Shown: positions 15,970 through 24,768 of the stretch, in pieces
How the letters are laid out: each line of letters opens with the position of its first letter
Position numbering within the stretch: position 1 is the stretch's first letter
NCBI GenBank assembly: GCA_017847885.1
Contig: JAGAUA010000016.1
Span: 1 to 42,484 of the forward strand
Direction: 5' to 3'
From: Oscillospiraceae bacterium
Lineage (GTDB): Bacteria; Bacillota; Clostridia; Oscillospirales; Ruminococcaceae
DNA length: 42,484 nt
Translations under genes and position numbers: made by a program
Notes under the pieces: generated by a model
What the model was told of the DNA's origin: nothing
Database searches by the model: none
Seen by the model: the letters and a program-made list of their open reading frames with translations, nothing else

Positions 15970-16515
15970 ATGTCCAGAATCGGTAAGAAGCCCATTACTG
16001 TTCCTGCAGGCGTTGAGGTAAAGATCGACGGCGCTACCGTTACGGTAAAGGGACCCAAGGGCACACTCACAAACACATTCAACGCTGATATGTCCATCAA
16101 GCTTGAGGGCAGCGAGATCATCGTTGAGCGTCCGTCGGAGGACAAGATGCACAAGTCCCTCCACGGTCTTACAAGAACACTCATCAACAACATGGTTGAG
16201 GGCGTAACAAACGGCTTTTCCAAGACTCTCGAGATCGAGGGTATCGGTTACCGTGCTGCTAAGCAGGGCAAGGATCTTGTTATGAACCTCGGTTACTCAC
16301 ACCAGGTGATCATCCCCGAGATCGACGGTATCAAGATCGACGTTCCCAACAACACTACTATCGTTGTTAACGGTATCGACAAGCAGATGGTTGGTCAGTT
16401 CGCAGCAGAGATCCGCGAGAAGAGACCCCCCGAGCCGTACAAGGGCAAGGGTATCCGCTATCAGGGCGAGAGAATCATCCGCAAGGAAGGTAAGGCAGGT
16501 AAGGGTAAGAAGTAA
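15970..16515 (+). CDS. rplF: Ribosomal protein L6
   Basis: A 181-residue 50S protein near the factor-binding site, made of two similar domains. Seen from [16 protein letters not shown] at the start and the C-terminal signature [21 protein letters not shown] lies before the start. A 106-bp spacer that can fold into one long nested hairpin separates it from rplR. Confidence 0.98.
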   Translation: MSRIGKKPITVPAGVEVKIDGATVTVKGPKGTLTNTFNADMSIKLEGSEIIVERPSEDKMHKSLHGLTRTLINNMVEGVTNGFSKTLEIEGIGYRAAKQGKDLVMNLGYSHQVIIPEIDGIKIDVPNNTTIVVNGIDKQMVGQFAAEIREKRPPEPYKGKGIRYQGERIIRKEGKAGKGKK

Positions 16516-16621
16516 TCCCCTGCTGTTCGTAATAAATCCTGTTATCAGAGAATGGGACAGCTCCCCTGCCGCAGCGGCATAAAAAGAGCTACTATTCTCG
16601 TCAGAAAAGGAGTTGAAATCA
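16516..16621 (+). promoter_or_regulatory. Nested hairpin spacer between rplF and rplR
   Basis: Three nested stems: GAGAAT/ATTCTC (16548-16553 with 16594-16599), AGCTC/GAGCT (16559-16563 with 16586-16590) and TGCC/GGCA (16567-16579). The structure ends just before AAAGGAG at 16606-16612. It could affect translation of rplR or be a processing site. Confidence 0.5.
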
Positions 16622-16981
16622 ATGGTAAAGCAGATTAACAGAAAAGCTGCAAGAGCTAAGAGACAGCTTCGCGTACGCGCTAAGATCAGCGGTACCGCAG
16701 AATGTCCAAGACTGAACGTATTCCGTTCTTCAAAGCACATTTACGCACAGCTCATCGACGATGTTGCAGGTGTTACACTTTGCGCTGCATCCTCTATGGA
16801 TAAGGGCTTTGACGCTAACGGCGGCAACAAGGAAGGCGCTTTCAAGGTTGGCGAGATGATCGCTAAGAAGGCTGCTGAAAAGGGCATCAAGGATGTAGTA
16901 TTCGACCGTGCAGGCTATCTCTACCACGGCAGAGTTGCACAGCTTGCAGAGGGTGCAAGAAACGGCGGTCTGAACTTCTGA
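16622..16981 (+). CDS. rplR: Ribosomal protein L18
   Basis: A 119-residue 50S protein that brings 5S rRNA to the large subunit. Patterns: [39 protein letters not shown] and the end [23 protein letters not shown] 16622 is preferred over an in-frame TTG nine bases earlier because AAAGGAG (16606-16612) gives a 9-bp spacing to the ATG and almost none to the TTG. Confidence 0.98.
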   Translation: MVKQINRKAARAKRQLRVRAKISGTAECPRLNVFRSSKHIYAQLIDDVAGVTLCAASSMDKGFDANGGNKEGAFKVGEMIAKKAAEKGIKDVVFDRAGYLYHGRVAQLAEGARNGGLNF

Positions 16982-17014
16982 TTCAGACAAGTAACAAACA
17001 AGGAGGTAATACTT

Positions 17015-17521
17015 TTGGCAAACGCTAAGATAGACGCTTCTACACTCGAGCTTTCCGAAAAGGTAGTTGCCATTAACAGAGTATCCAAAACTGTTAAGGG
17101 CGGACGTATCTTCAAGTTTGCTGCCCTCGTGGTAGTAGGCGACGGCAACGGAATCGTTGGCTTCGGCATGGGTAAATCCGGCGAGGTTCCCGACGCTATC
17201 CGTAAGGGCATCGAGGACGCTAAGAAGAATTTGATCAAGGTTTCCCTCAAGGGAACAACTATCCCCCACGAAATTATCGGTGAATTCGGCGCAGGCAGAG
17301 TTCTTATGAAGCCCGCTGCTCCCGGTACCGGTGTTATCGCAGGCGGTCCCGTTCGTGCGGTAATCGAAATGGCAGGCATCAAGGACATCAGAACAAAGTC
17401 CCTTCGTTCAAACAATGCTTGCAACGTAGTAAGAGCTACAATCAACGGTCTGGCTCAGTGCCGCAGCGCTAAGGAAGTTGCTGAGGTAAGAGGCAAGTCC
17501 GTTAAGGAAATCTTAGGTTAA
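17015..17521 (+). CDS. rpsE: Ribosomal protein S5
   Basis: A 168-residue 30S protein of the mRNA entry site, with a double-stranded RNA-binding N-terminal domain and the [16 protein letters not shown] segment (here [19 protein letters not shown]). It uses TTG as start codon at 17015, supported by AAGGAGGT about 7 bp upstream and the absence of another fitting start. The gene sits between rplR and rpmD, the standard order. Confidence 0.97.
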   Translation: MANAKIDASTLELSEKVVAINRVSKTVKGGRIFKFAALVVVGDGNGIVGFGMGKSGEVPDAIRKGIEDAKKNLIKVSLKGTTIPHEIIGEFGAGRVLMKPAAPGTGVIAGGPVRAVIEMAGIKDIRTKSLRSNNACNVVRATINGLAQCRSAKEVAEVRGKSVKEILG

Positions 17522-17535
17522 GGAGGACGACTGAA

Positions 17536-17712
17536 ATGGCAAAGAAAATCAAGCTTGTAAAGAGCCTTAACAGCGTTAAGAAGCCTCAGGCTGCTACCGC
17601 TGCTTCTCTCGGACTCCGCAAGATCGGCGATGTAACTGTACAGCCCGACAACGACGCTACAAAGGGCAAGATCGCTAAGATTGCACACCTCGTAGAGGTT
17701 ACAGAAGCATAA
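17536..17712 (+). CDS. rpmD: Ribosomal protein L30
   Basis: A 58-residue 50S protein. Translation gives KIKLVKSLNSVKKPQAATA, then a GLRKIGDVTVQPDN segment and a VEVTEA end, which fits the L30 pattern of a short alpha-beta fold. AGGAGGA lies 8 bp before ATG 17536. It is located between rpsE and rplO, exactly where L30 is expected. Confidence 0.96.
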   Translation: MAKKIKLVKSLNSVKKPQAATAASLGLRKIGDVTVQPDNDATKGKIAKIAHLVEVTEA

Positions 17713-17736
17713 TTATTGCAAGGAGGTGCGAAAGCT

Positions 17737-18177
17737 ATGAAAATTCACGAATTATCCCCTGCTGCAGGCTCTAACAAAGATGTGAAGAGAATAGGCAGAG
17801 GTCACGGCTCGGGCAACGGCAAGACTGCCGGCAAGGGTCACAAGGGTCAGAACGCTCGCTCCGGCGGCGGTGTAAGACCGGGCTTTGAGGGCGGTCAGAT
17901 GCCTCTCGCAAGAAGAATCCCTAAGAGAGGTTTCAATAACATTTTCGCAGAAAAGATGACAGTTATCAACGTTTCCGACCTTGCTAAGTTCAAGGAAGGC
18001 ACTGTTGTTGACACTGAGCTTCTCAAGGCTGCAGGCATCATCAAGAAGGCTGATAACGGCGTTAAGGTACTCGGCAAGGGTGAGCTTAACGTAAACCTCA
18101 CGGTAAAGGCTGCTGCTTTTTCCGCGTCGGCTAAGGAGAAAATCGAAAAGGCAGGCGGGAAGGCTGAGGTGATGTAA
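17737..18177 (+). CDS. rplO: Ribosomal protein L15
   Basis: A 146-residue 50S late-assembly protein. Begins [15 protein letters not shown] and has the Gly- and Arg-rich [21 protein letters not shown] region, then [13 protein letters not shown] 17737 is chosen over an in-frame TTG at 17716 because AAGGAGGTG lies between them at the right distance. The end overlaps the ribosome binding site of secY. Confidence 0.98.
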   Translation: MKIHELSPAAGSNKDVKRIGRGHGSGNGKTAGKGHKGQNARSGGGVRPGFEGGQMPLARRIPKRGFNNIFAEKMTVINVSDLAKFKEGTVVDTELLKAAGIIKKADNGVKVLGKGELNVNLTVKAAAFSASAKEKIEKAGGKAEVM

Positions 18178-18178
18178 A

Positions 18179-19480
18179 GTGTTTTCAACTTTCAGAAATG
18201 CCTGGAAGGTTCCTGAGTTAAGGAAAAAAATTCTTTACACATTACTGATTATTCTCATTTTCAGAATCGGCTGTCACGTTCCTGTTCCGTTTATGGACCC
18301 GAACGCGGTGAGCAGTATGTTTGCCGAGGGAAATTTCCTGAGCTATATGGATATTCTCTCCGGCGGCGCGCTGTCACAGGGCACATTATTCTCGCTGTCC
18401 ATTCAGCCGTACATCAACGCTTCTATCATCGTTCAGCTTCTTACTTACGCTCTTCCGCCTCTGGAAAATCTCCAGAAGGAGGGCGAGTCGGGAAGAAAGA
18501 AGCTGCAGAAGATAACAGGCTTTGTTTCACTCGGTATCGCGCTTATAATGGCTTACGCTTATTATATGACTCTCAGAAACAGCGGCGCACTTACTTACAC
18601 CGCAGGCTTTCAGGGAATATTCACAGGCGCGGTTATCATTTCCGCTTTGATCGCAGGCTCAAGCCTCGTGATCTGGCTTGGCAACAGGATCAATGAAAGA
18701 GGTATCGGAAACGGCGTCTCCATCCTGCTTTTTGCAGGTATCGTTTCGAGAGGTCCTTCCGCGATACTTTCAATGATGGAGCTTGTCAAGTCCGAAACAA
18801 AGTATATTCTTATCGTACCCGTTGTACTTCTGGTGTTCATCTTCATGATCGGCTTTATCGTTTTCATGAACGAATCCGAGAGAAGAATTCCTATCCAGTA
18901 CGCTAAGCGTGTTGTTGGAAGAAAACAGTACGGCGGTCAGAACACTCACATTCCTATCAAAATTGCAATGAGCGGCGTTATGCCTATCATCTTCGCAATG
19001 GCGATAATGTCCCTGCCTTCAACGCTGTCGATGTTCATTCATCCTGCTGCGAATCCCGAGACATTCTGGCAGAAGTTCTATGTGGGCTTCCTGAATTTCT
19101 TCAGCTACAACAGCCCATGGTACGCAATTCTTTATTTCCTGCTGATTATTGCATTTAACTATTTCTACGTTTCAATGCAGTATAATCCGATAGAGATCGC
19201 AAACAATCTCCGTCAGAATAACGGCGGTATCCCGGGTATCCGTCCCGGTAAGCCTACAAGCGATTTCATTCAGAGAGTTCTGGGCAAGATCACTTTGGTC
19301 GGCGCCTTCTTCCTCGGTGTTATCGCGATATTCCCTATCCTTACCAACCTTGCCTTCCCTCAGCTGGGAATTGCAATGGGCGGTACGTCGATCCTCATCG
19401 TTGTAAGCGTTGTTCTGGAAACTGTAAGAACGCTTGAGTCCCAGATGATGATGCGTCATCACAAGGGATTCCTCGAATAA
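18179..19480 (+). CDS. secY: Protein translocase subunit SecY
   Basis: The 433-residue polytopic membrane protein forms the pore of the Sec translocon together with SecE and SecG. About ten hydrophobic segments are seen, with family patterns YINASIIVQLLTYALP, a QKEGESGRKK cytoplasmic loop, and the conserved RIPIQYAKRVVGRK cytoplasmic loop near residue 240. The start is GTG 18179, one base after the rplO stop, with GAGGTGAT inside rplO, so the two are translationally coupled. It is followed by adk. Confidence 0.98.
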   Translation: MFSTFRNAWKVPELRKKILYTLLIILIFRIGCHVPVPFMDPNAVSSMFAEGNFLSYMDILSGGALSQGTLFSLSIQPYINASIIVQLLTYALPPLENLQKEGESGRKKLQKITGFVSLGIALIMAYAYYMTLRNSGALTYTAGFQGIFTGAVIISALIAGSSLVIWLGNRINERGIGNGVSILLFAGIVSRGPSAILSMMELVKSETKYILIVPVVLLVFIFMIGFIVFMNESERRIPIQYAKRVVGRKQYGGQNTHIPIKIAMSGVMPIIFAMAIMSLPSTLSMFIHPAANPETFWQKFYVGFLNFFSYNSPWYAILYFLLIIAFNYFYVSMQYNPIEIANNLRQNNGGIPGIRPGKPTSDFIQRVLGKITLVGAFFLGVIAIFPILTNLAFPQLGIAMGGTSILIVVSVVLETVRTLESQMMMRHHKGFLE

Positions 19481-19521
19481 ACCCTGATCCGTAAAATGAA
19501 ACTTTGTTTAGGAGGATAATT

Positions 19522-20154
19522 ATGAACCTGATTTTATTGGGCGCTCCGGGCGCAGGCAAAGGCACACAGGCTGAAATAATCAGCGAAAAGCTGGGCATTC
19601 CCCAGATCTCTACGGGAAATATTCTGCGCGAGGCTGTTAAGAACGGCACAGAATGCGGTCTTAAAGCCAAAAGTTTCATGGACAGCGGCGCTCTCGTTCC
19701 CGACGAGGTCGTTATCGGTATCCTGAAGGACAGGATCGCTGCCGACGACTGCAAGAACGGCTACATTCTCGACGGTTTCCCCAGAACAGTTCCTCAGGCT
19801 GAAGCTCTGGAGTCTATGGGCATAAACATCGACAAGGTTATCTCTATCGACGTTCCCGACGAGACTATTCAGGGCAGACTTTCGGGCAGAAGAGTTTGCG
19901 AAAAGTGCGGCGCTTCCTACCACGTGGAGTTTAACCCTCCCAAGACCGAGGGCATCTGCGACAAGTGCGGCGGAAACGCTGTTCAGCGTAAGGACGACGC
20001 TCCCGAAACAGTTATCGAGAGACTTCGCACATACCATGAGCAGACAGCTCCCCTTGCCGATTTCTACGACAAGAGAGGCAAGCTTGTAAGAGTTCAGGGT
20101 CAGGAGGAAGTTAAGGATACTTCCAAAAAGGTTATGGAAGCAATTAATTCCTGA
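19522..20154 (+). CDS. adk: Adenylate kinase
   Basis: Interconverts ATP plus AMP and two ADP in the cytoplasm. The 210-residue long form has P-loop GAPGAGKGT (7-15), DGFPRT (84-89) and a LID domain with four cysteines (126, 129, 146, 149), the zinc-binding LID usual in Gram-positive bacteria. ATG 19522 is preferred over an in-frame start at 19504 because AGGAGG lies between them and the P-loop then begins at the usual place. Position between secY and map is standard. Confidence 0.98.
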   Translation: MNLILLGAPGAGKGTQAEIISEKLGIPQISTGNILREAVKNGTECGLKAKSFMDSGALVPDEVVIGILKDRIAADDCKNGYILDGFPRTVPQAEALESMGINIDKVISIDVPDETIQGRLSGRRVCEKCGASYHVEFNPPKTEGICDKCGGNAVQRKDDAPETVIERLRTYHEQTAPLADFYDKRGKLVRVQGQEEVKDTSKKVMEAINS

Positions 20155-20165
20155 AGGCGAATAAC

Positions 20166-20921
20166 ATGATCAGTGTAAAATCCAAATCAGAGCTGGAGAA
20201 GATGCGCAAGGCAGGCATTATTGCCGGCAACGCGCTCCACTTCGGCGGACAGTCTATAAAAGCGGGCATGACGACCTACGAGCTTGACAAGATCATTGAG
20301 AACTACATCGTGAAGAACGGCGCAAAGCCTTCCTTCAAGGGCTACGGCGGATTTCCTGCCGCGGCGTGCATAAGCATCAACGATCAAGTCATTCATGGTA
20401 TTCCCTCCAAAAAGGTGAGAATACAGGAAGGCGATATCGTCAGCATAGACGTGGGTGCCTATATCGACGGGTTCCACGGCGACACCGCTTACACATTTGC
20501 TGTCGGTAAAATTTCAGAAGACGCGCAGAGACTCCTCAGAGTTACCGAGGAAAGCCTGTACAAGGGCATTGAACAGGCTATCGCGGGAAACCGCATCGGC
20601 GATGTCGGTCATGCGATCGAGGAGCACTGCACCGCTTTTGGATACGGCGTTGTCAGAAAGTATATAGGTCACGGCGTGGGAAGAAATCTCCACGAGTCCC
20701 CCGAGGTTCCCAATTACGGAAAGCCGGGGCACGGTCCGAGACTTGTTGCAGGAATGACTATCGCCATCGAGCCAATGATCAACGCGGTAGGCGAGGACGT
20801 AAAGGTTCTTCCTGACGGCTGGACCGTGCTGACAAAATCAGGCTCACTTTCCGCTCATTTCGAGCATACAGTTGCAGTTACACCCGACGGGCCGGTGCTG
20901 CTCACAAAGCCCACGCTCTAA
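20166..20921 (+). CDS. map: Methionine aminopeptidase, type I
   Basis: Removes the initiator methionine from new proteins. The 251-residue enzyme has the metal-ligand motifs of the family: SIDVGAYIDGFHGDTA (two Asp), HGVGRNLHESP (His), TIAIEPM (Glu) and the final Glu in SAHFEHT. There is no N-terminal zinc finger or SH3-binding extension. The ribosome binding site (GAAGG) is weak and close to the adk stop, which suggests coupling to adk. Confidence 0.98.
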   Translation: MISVKSKSELEKMRKAGIIAGNALHFGGQSIKAGMTTYELDKIIENYIVKNGAKPSFKGYGGFPAAACISINDQVIHGIPSKKVRIQEGDIVSIDVGAYIDGFHGDTAYTFAVGKISEDAQRLLRVTEESLYKGIEQAIAGNRIGDVGHAIEEHCTAFGYGVVRKYIGHGVGRNLHESPEVPNYGKPGHGPRLVAGMTIAIEPMINAVGEDVKVLPDGWTVLTKSGSLSAHFEHTVAVTPDGPVLLTKPTL

Positions 20922-20933
20922 GGGGGGAAAGCT

Positions 20934-21182
20934 GTGGAAGCAAAACCCGGAATGATTGTCAGGTCTGCGGCAGGCAGAGATAAGGGCAAGTTTATGGTTA
21001 TTGTCTCTGCGGAGGGGGACTTCGTTTATATCGCCGACGGCAAGGAGCGAAAGCTTTCCGCGCCGAAAAAAAAGCGATTAAAGCACGTCCGCCTTACCAA
21101 TACTGTCATTGATACGGACAGTCTGACAGACAAGGGACTGAGAGCCGCTATCCGCAAGTTTATCGGGGAAGCGGAGGAATAG
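20934..21182 (+). CDS. KOW-domain RNA-binding protein (L14e/L27e-like)
   Basis: An 82-residue basic protein with an N-terminal KOW-type segment ([20 protein letters not shown], residues 5-24) and a lysine cluster (APKKKRLKH). Proteins of this type lie between map and infA in many Clostridia and are annotated as KOW-domain or L14e/L6e/L27e-like; their function is not firmly known, and ribosome binding is inferred from the domain and place. The start codon is GTG with a GGGG-rich site (AAGGGGGG) upstream. Confidence 0.88.
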   Translation: MEAKPGMIVRSAAGRDKGKFMVIVSAEGDFVYIADGKERKLSAPKKKRLKHVRLTNTVIDTDSLTDKGLRAAIRKFIGEAEE

Positions 21183-21220
21183 TCCTACCGAAATCGAAAT
21201 ATCCAAAAGGAGGCATTTGC

Positions 21221-21439
21221 TTGTCTAAGGAAGATGTTATCGAGATTGAGGGTACAGTCATAGAAGCTCTGCCAAACGCAATGTTCCAGGTTGAACTTGC
21301 AAACGGCCACAAAATTCTTGCTCACGTTTCGGGAAAGCTCAGAATGAACTATATCAGGATCGTTCCGGGCGACAAGGTAACGGTTGAGATGTCACCCTAC
21401 GACCTCACAAAGGGCAGAATTACTTGGAGAGCGAAATAA
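21221..21439 (+). CDS. infA: Translation initiation factor IF-1
   Basis: A 72-residue OB-fold protein that blocks the A site during initiation. Nearly all family residues are recognisable: [35 protein letters not shown] and [19 protein letters not shown]. The start is TTG at 21221 with AAGGAGG about 8 bp upstream; translation from TTG gives the canonical length. Confidence 0.98.
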   Translation: MSKEDVIEIEGTVIEALPNAMFQVELANGHKILAHVSGKLRMNYIRIVPGDKVTVEMSPYDLTKGRITWRAK

Positions 21440-21466
21440 AAAGTTCTTACAAAGGAGGTATTTATC

Positions 21467-21580
21467 ATGAAAGTAAGACCTTCAGTTAAGCCTATCTGTG
21501 AAAAATGCAAGGTTATCAAGAGAAAAGGCAAGATCATGATCATCTGCGAAAACCCTAAGCACAAACAGCGTCAGGGCTAA
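21467..21580 (+). CDS. rpmJ: Ribosomal protein L36, zinc-binding form
   Basis: A 37-residue 50S protein: [16 protein letters not shown] followed by a basic stretch and the KHKQRQG end. Cys11, Cys14, Cys27 and His32 form the zinc site, so this is the C-plus form. AAAGGAGG precedes ATG 21467. Place between infA and rpsM is standard. Confidence 0.98.
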   Translation: MKVRPSVKPICEKCKVIKRKGKIMIICENPKHKQRQG

Positions 21581-21655
21581 GATGTATCGGCTGCCTTTGG
21601 TATGAAACCGAAAACAAAATTCGTATGTTAAATCCAATATGGAGGTGTATTGTAA

Positions 21656-22024
21656 ATGGCACGTATTGCCGGCGTTGACCTTCCGAAGAATAAGAGAGTT
21701 GAGATCGGTCTCACTTATATCTACGGTATCGGTCGCAAATCTGCTGAAGTTATCCTCGCAAATACAGGCATTAACCCCGATACAAGAGTTAAGGACCTCA
21801 CAGAGGACGACGTAGCAAAGCTCCGTGACTATATTGACCATAACTTTATGGTAGAGGGCGACCTCAGAAGAAGTGTTGCACTCAATATCAAGAGACTTGT
21901 TGAGATCGGCTGTTACAGAGGCGTTCGTCACAGAAAGGGTCTCCCCGTAAGAGGTCAGAGAACCAAGACTAACGCAAGAACCCGCAAGGGTCCCGTAAAG
22001 ACCATCGCTAACAAGAAGAAGTAA
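21656..22024 (+). CDS. rpsM: Ribosomal protein S13
   Basis: A 122-residue 30S head protein that contacts the large subunit and tRNA. Patterns: [25 protein letters not shown] at the start, and the [26 protein letters not shown] tail. AGGAGGTG precedes the start. It is 14 bp from rpsK. Confidence 0.98.
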   Translation: MARIAGVDLPKNKRVEIGLTYIYGIGRKSAEVILANTGINPDTRVKDLTEDDVAKLRDYIDHNFMVEGDLRRSVALNIKRLVEIGCYRGVRHRKGLPVRGQRTKTNARTRKGPVKTIANKKK

Positions 22025-22038
22025 GGAGGGAATGAACA

Positions 22039-22440
22039 ATGGCTCAGGTTAAGGGTAAAAAGACGGTTGTCAGAAGACGCCGTGAGCGTAAAAACATTGA
22101 AAATGGCGCTGTTCATATCCAGTCCACTTTCAATAACACTATCGTAACTATCACTGATATTCAGGGTAACGCAATTTCTTGGGCATCCGCAGGCGGACTC
22201 GGTTTCAGAGGCTCTAAGAAGTCCACACCGTTCGCTGCTCAGACCGCTGCTGAAACAGCTGCAAAGGCTGCTATGGAACACGGTCTCAAGACTGTTGAGG
22301 TTTACGTTAAGGGACCCGGCGCAGGTCGTGAGGCTGCTATCAGAGCGCTCCAGACAGTAGGTCTTGAGGTCAAGCTCATCAAGGATGTTACTCCTATCCC
22401 CCACAACGGATGCCGTCCGCCTAAGAGACGCCGCGTCTAA
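22039..22440 (+). CDS. rpsK: Ribosomal protein S11
   Basis: A 133-residue 30S platform protein. Family patterns: [19 protein letters not shown], the [14 protein letters not shown] segment, and the end [26 protein letters not shown] precedes the start. Alpha operon order rpsM-rpsK-rpsD-rpoA-rplQ is kept. Confidence 0.98.
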   Translation: MAQVKGKKTVVRRRRERKNIENGAVHIQSTFNNTIVTITDIQGNAISWASAGGLGFRGSKKSTPFAAQTAAETAAKAAMEHGLKTVEVYVKGPGAGREAAIRALQTVGLEVKLIKDVTPIPHNGCRPPKRRRV

Positions 22441-22458
22441 TTTACAGGAGGTGTAATT

Positions 22459-23055
22459 ATGGCTTTAAATAAAGAACCTATTTTAAAGAGATGCAGATAC
22501 CTTGGCATCAGCCCTATGGTTATGGGTATCTCCAAGGAATCCAACAGAAACCCCGGCGCTAACAACAGAAAAAAGGTTTCAGAGTATGGTATGCAGCTTA
22601 AGGAAAAGCAGAAGCTCAAGTTCATCTACGGCGTTCTTGAGAAGCCTTTCTACCACTACTTTGAAATTGCTGAAAAGATGGATGGCAAGACAGGTGATAA
22701 CCTTATCACTATCCTCGAATCCAGACTTGACAATGTAGTATTCAGAATGGGTCTTGCTCTTACAAGAAGAGAAGCAAGACAGCTTGTTACACACAGACAC
22801 TTCACCGTTAATGGCAAGCGCGTTGACATTCCTTCCTACCGCGTTAAGGAAGGCGACGTTATCGCTCTTTACGAGGGAAGCCGCAGCAGCGCTAAGTTCA
22901 AGGACGTTGTTGAGCAGACAAACGGCAGAGTTGTTCCCCTTTGGCTTGAAGCTGACAAGGCTAACTTCGCTGCAAAGGTTGTTCGTATGCCCGGCGCAGA
23001 GGACCTTGACTACGAGACACAGACGCACCTTATTGTCGAGCTGTACTCCAAGTAA
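22459..23055 (+). CDS. rpsD: Ribosomal protein S4
   Basis: A 198-residue 30S assembly protein and, in several bacteria, a translational repressor of the alpha operon. An S4 RNA-binding domain is seen (ESRLDNVVFRMGLALTRREARQLVTHRHFTVNG, given here by its region about residues 89-121). The N-terminal region lacks the paired cysteines of zinc-type S4, so it is the zinc-free form. The C-terminus ends TQTHLIVELYSK. Ribosome binding site AGGAGG. Confidence 0.97.
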   Translation: MALNKEPILKRCRYLGISPMVMGISKESNRNPGANNRKKVSEYGMQLKEKQKLKFIYGVLEKPFYHYFEIAEKMDGKTGDNLITILESRLDNVVFRMGLALTRREARQLVTHRHFTVNGKRVDIPSYRVKEGDVIALYEGSRSSAKFKDVVEQTNGRVVPLWLEADKANFAAKVVRMPGAEDLDYETQTHLIVELYSK

Positions 23056-23100
23056 TAGGCAGAATACGTTATCCGCAAAGCGAAATAGGAGGGTTTTATC

Positions 23101-24054
23101 ATGCTTGAACCAATTCAGAAGGCGGAAATTGAAACCGTCGAGCTTAAAAGCAACGGAACCTACGGCAAATTTACTGTTGCTCCGCTGGAGCGCGGATACG
23201 GACATACTCTCGGCAACAGCCTGAGACGTGTTCTTCTCTCTTCACTTCCGGGCGTCGCTGTTACATCTGTAAAGATCGACGGCGTTCACCATGAGCTGTC
23301 AACAGTTCCCGGCGTTAAGGAGGACGTTACAGAGATCGTCCTGAACCTTAAAGGCCTTACCGCAAAGCTTCACGGCGAGGGACCCAAGACAGTTTACATC
23401 GAAGCTGAGGACGAGTGCGAGGTTACTGCGGGTGACATTAAAACCGACTCCGAGGTGGATATTCTTGTTCCCGAGATGCACATTGCTACTCTCGGCAAGG
23501 ACGCTAAGCTTTATATGGAAATTACGATCGACAAGGGCCGCGGTTATGTACCTGCTGAAAAGAACAAGCAGCTTTTTAACTTCGGTATTGACGTAATCGC
23601 AGTGGATTCCATCTATACCCCCGTACTGAAGGTGAACTACTCCGTTGAGGATACCCGTCTGGGTCAGGTAACAGACTATGACAAGCTTATACTTGAGGTC
23701 TGGACCGACGGCGTTGTTTCCGCAAAGGAGGCTGTTTCACAGGCAGCCAATCTCCTCATTGAGCATCTGAAGCCCTTCACAGAGCTTTCAGACGAGTCCG
23801 CGATCACGGAGATCATGATCGAAAAGGACGATAAGGGTAAAGAAAAGATCCTTGAGATGACCATTGAGGAACTTGACTTGTCAGTACGTTCCTTCAACTG
23901 CCTGAAGCGTGCGGGAATCAATACGGTTGACGACCTTATCAATAAGTCCGAAGAGGAAATGATGAAGGTAAGAAACCTTGGTAAGAAATCCTTTGACGAG
24001 GTTAAGGAAAAGCTCCAGTCATTGGGCTTCGACCTCAGCTCGGAAGAGGAATAA
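23101..24054 (+). CDS. rpoA: RNA polymerase alpha subunit
   Basis: The 317-residue subunit has the N-terminal assembly domain ([20 protein letters not shown] near residues 38-57) and a C-terminal domain (about 245-310: [30 protein letters not shown]) that contacts UP elements and activators. Length is typical of Firmicutes. AGGAGGG precedes the start. It is followed 55 bp later by rplQ. Confidence 0.98.
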   Translation: MLEPIQKAEIETVELKSNGTYGKFTVAPLERGYGHTLGNSLRRVLLSSLPGVAVTSVKIDGVHHELSTVPGVKEDVTEIVLNLKGLTAKLHGEGPKTVYIEAEDECEVTAGDIKTDSEVDILVPEMHIATLGKDAKLYMEITIDKGRGYVPAEKNKQLFNFGIDVIAVDSIYTPVLKVNYSVEDTRLGQVTDYDKLILEVWTDGVVSAKEAVSQAANLLIEHLKPFTELSDESAITEIMIEKDDKGKEKILEMTIEELDLSVRSFNCLKRAGINTVDDLINKSEEEMMKVRNLGKKSFDEVKEKLQSLGFDLSSEEE

Positions 24055-24109
24055 ACAGCGGCACGACCGCATTAAACTTTATACTATGAATAGTTAGGAG
24101 TGAATATAA

Positions 24110-24454
24110 ATGCCGGGAACCAGAAAACTGGGCCGTACAAGCGACCATAGAAAGGCAATGCTCAGAGCTATGGTAACATACCTGCTTGAGAACGGCAAAA
24201 TCGAAACAACAGTAACCAGAGCTAAAGAGGTTCGTTCCATGGCGGAGAAGATGATCTCTACCGCTAAGACAAACGATCTGCACTCCAGGCGCCAGGTTCT
24301 TGCTTATGTTACAAAGGAAGATGTTGTAAAGAAGCTTTTTGATGAGATCGCACCTAAGTATGCTGACAGAAACGGCGGCTACACGAGAATCATCAAGATC
24401 GGACCCAGACGCGGCGACGCAGCTGAAATGGCTCTCATTTCACTGGTTGACTGA
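24110..24454 (+). CDS. rplQ: Ribosomal protein L17
   Basis: A 114-residue 50S protein at the tunnel exit. Pattern: [25 protein letters not shown] at the start, [14 protein letters not shown], and [16 protein letters not shown] at the end. It closes the cluster. The genes for energy-coupling factor transport and truA, often the next genes in Firmicutes, are absent here; a terminator follows instead. Confidence 0.98.
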   Translation: MPGTRKLGRTSDHRKAMLRAMVTYLLENGKIETTVTRAKEVRSMAEKMISTAKTNDLHSRRQVLAYVTKEDVVKKLFDEIAPKYADRNGGYTRIIKIGPRRGDAAEMALISLVD

Positions 24455-24473
24455 TTTATCAGGTCATAATTTT

Positions 24474-24507
24474 AACAGGAACGGATATTGTGTCCGTTCC
24501 TGTTTTT
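24474..24507 (+). terminator. Terminator of the ribosomal supercluster
   Basis: A 12-bp perfect stem (AACAGGAACGGA 24474-24485 with TCCGTTCCTGTT 24493-24504) runs into a T-run, 20 bp after the rplQ stop. A closely related hairpin follows at 24579-24610. Confidence 0.9.
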
Positions 24508-24527
24508 CTATATCGGGCAGATTTCAT

Positions 24528-24552
24528 TGTAGGGGACGGGTCTCCCGTCCCG
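24528..24552. repeat. REP-like GACGGG-type hairpin unit
   Basis: TGTAGGGG edge with GGGACGGG/CCCGTCCC-type arms, same as the units at 39-63 and 42153-42177. Confidence 0.85.
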
Positions 24553-24578
24553 TTAAATTTACGGTTTATCTTCATTTT

Positions 24579-24610
24579 GGGGAACGGATATTGCGTCCGT
24601 CCCCTTTTTT
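24579..24610 (+). terminator. Second terminator-like hairpin, sister of the rplQ terminator
   Basis: GGGGAACGGA followed by ATTGCG and TCCGTCCCC, then a T-run. The stem has a bulge or mismatch at one position. Core GGAACGGATATTG is shared with the hairpin at 24474-24507. Confidence 0.65.
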
Positions 24611-24683
24611 GTTTTAAGCAATACACACAAAAACTTTGTGCGATATTTGTGCAGAAATGCACGAACAAAATTTCGGGAAACCC

Positions 24684-24712
24684 TTGACAAACGGGAACGA
24701 TTGTTCTATAAT
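24684..24712 (+). promoter_or_regulatory. Consensus promoter of the 82-residue protein gene
   Basis: TTGACA at 24684-24689 and TATAAT at 24707-24712, both perfect, 17 bp apart: the strongest promoter by consensus in the window. The spacer contains a perfect GAAC-N4-GTTC palindrome directly against the -10 box, so a tight repressor is to be expected. Confidence 0.85.
24695..24706. promoter_or_regulatory. LexA (SOS box)-like operator
   Basis: GAAC-GATT-GTTC matches the core of the Gram-positive LexA/DinR box (GAAC-N4-GTTC). It fills the spacer between -35 and -10. Further one-mismatch versions are at 24663-24674 (GAAC-AAAA-TTTC), 24721-24732 (GAAC-AAAC-GTGC) and 24734-24745 (GAAC-AAAC-GTAC). 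The perfect box and the last two start 26 and 13 bp apart. LexA binding is inferred, not shown. Confidence 0.55.
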
Positions 24713-24768
24713 ATATATCAGAACAAACGTGCAGAACAAACGTACCGAGAAAGAAAGGGCGAAATTTT

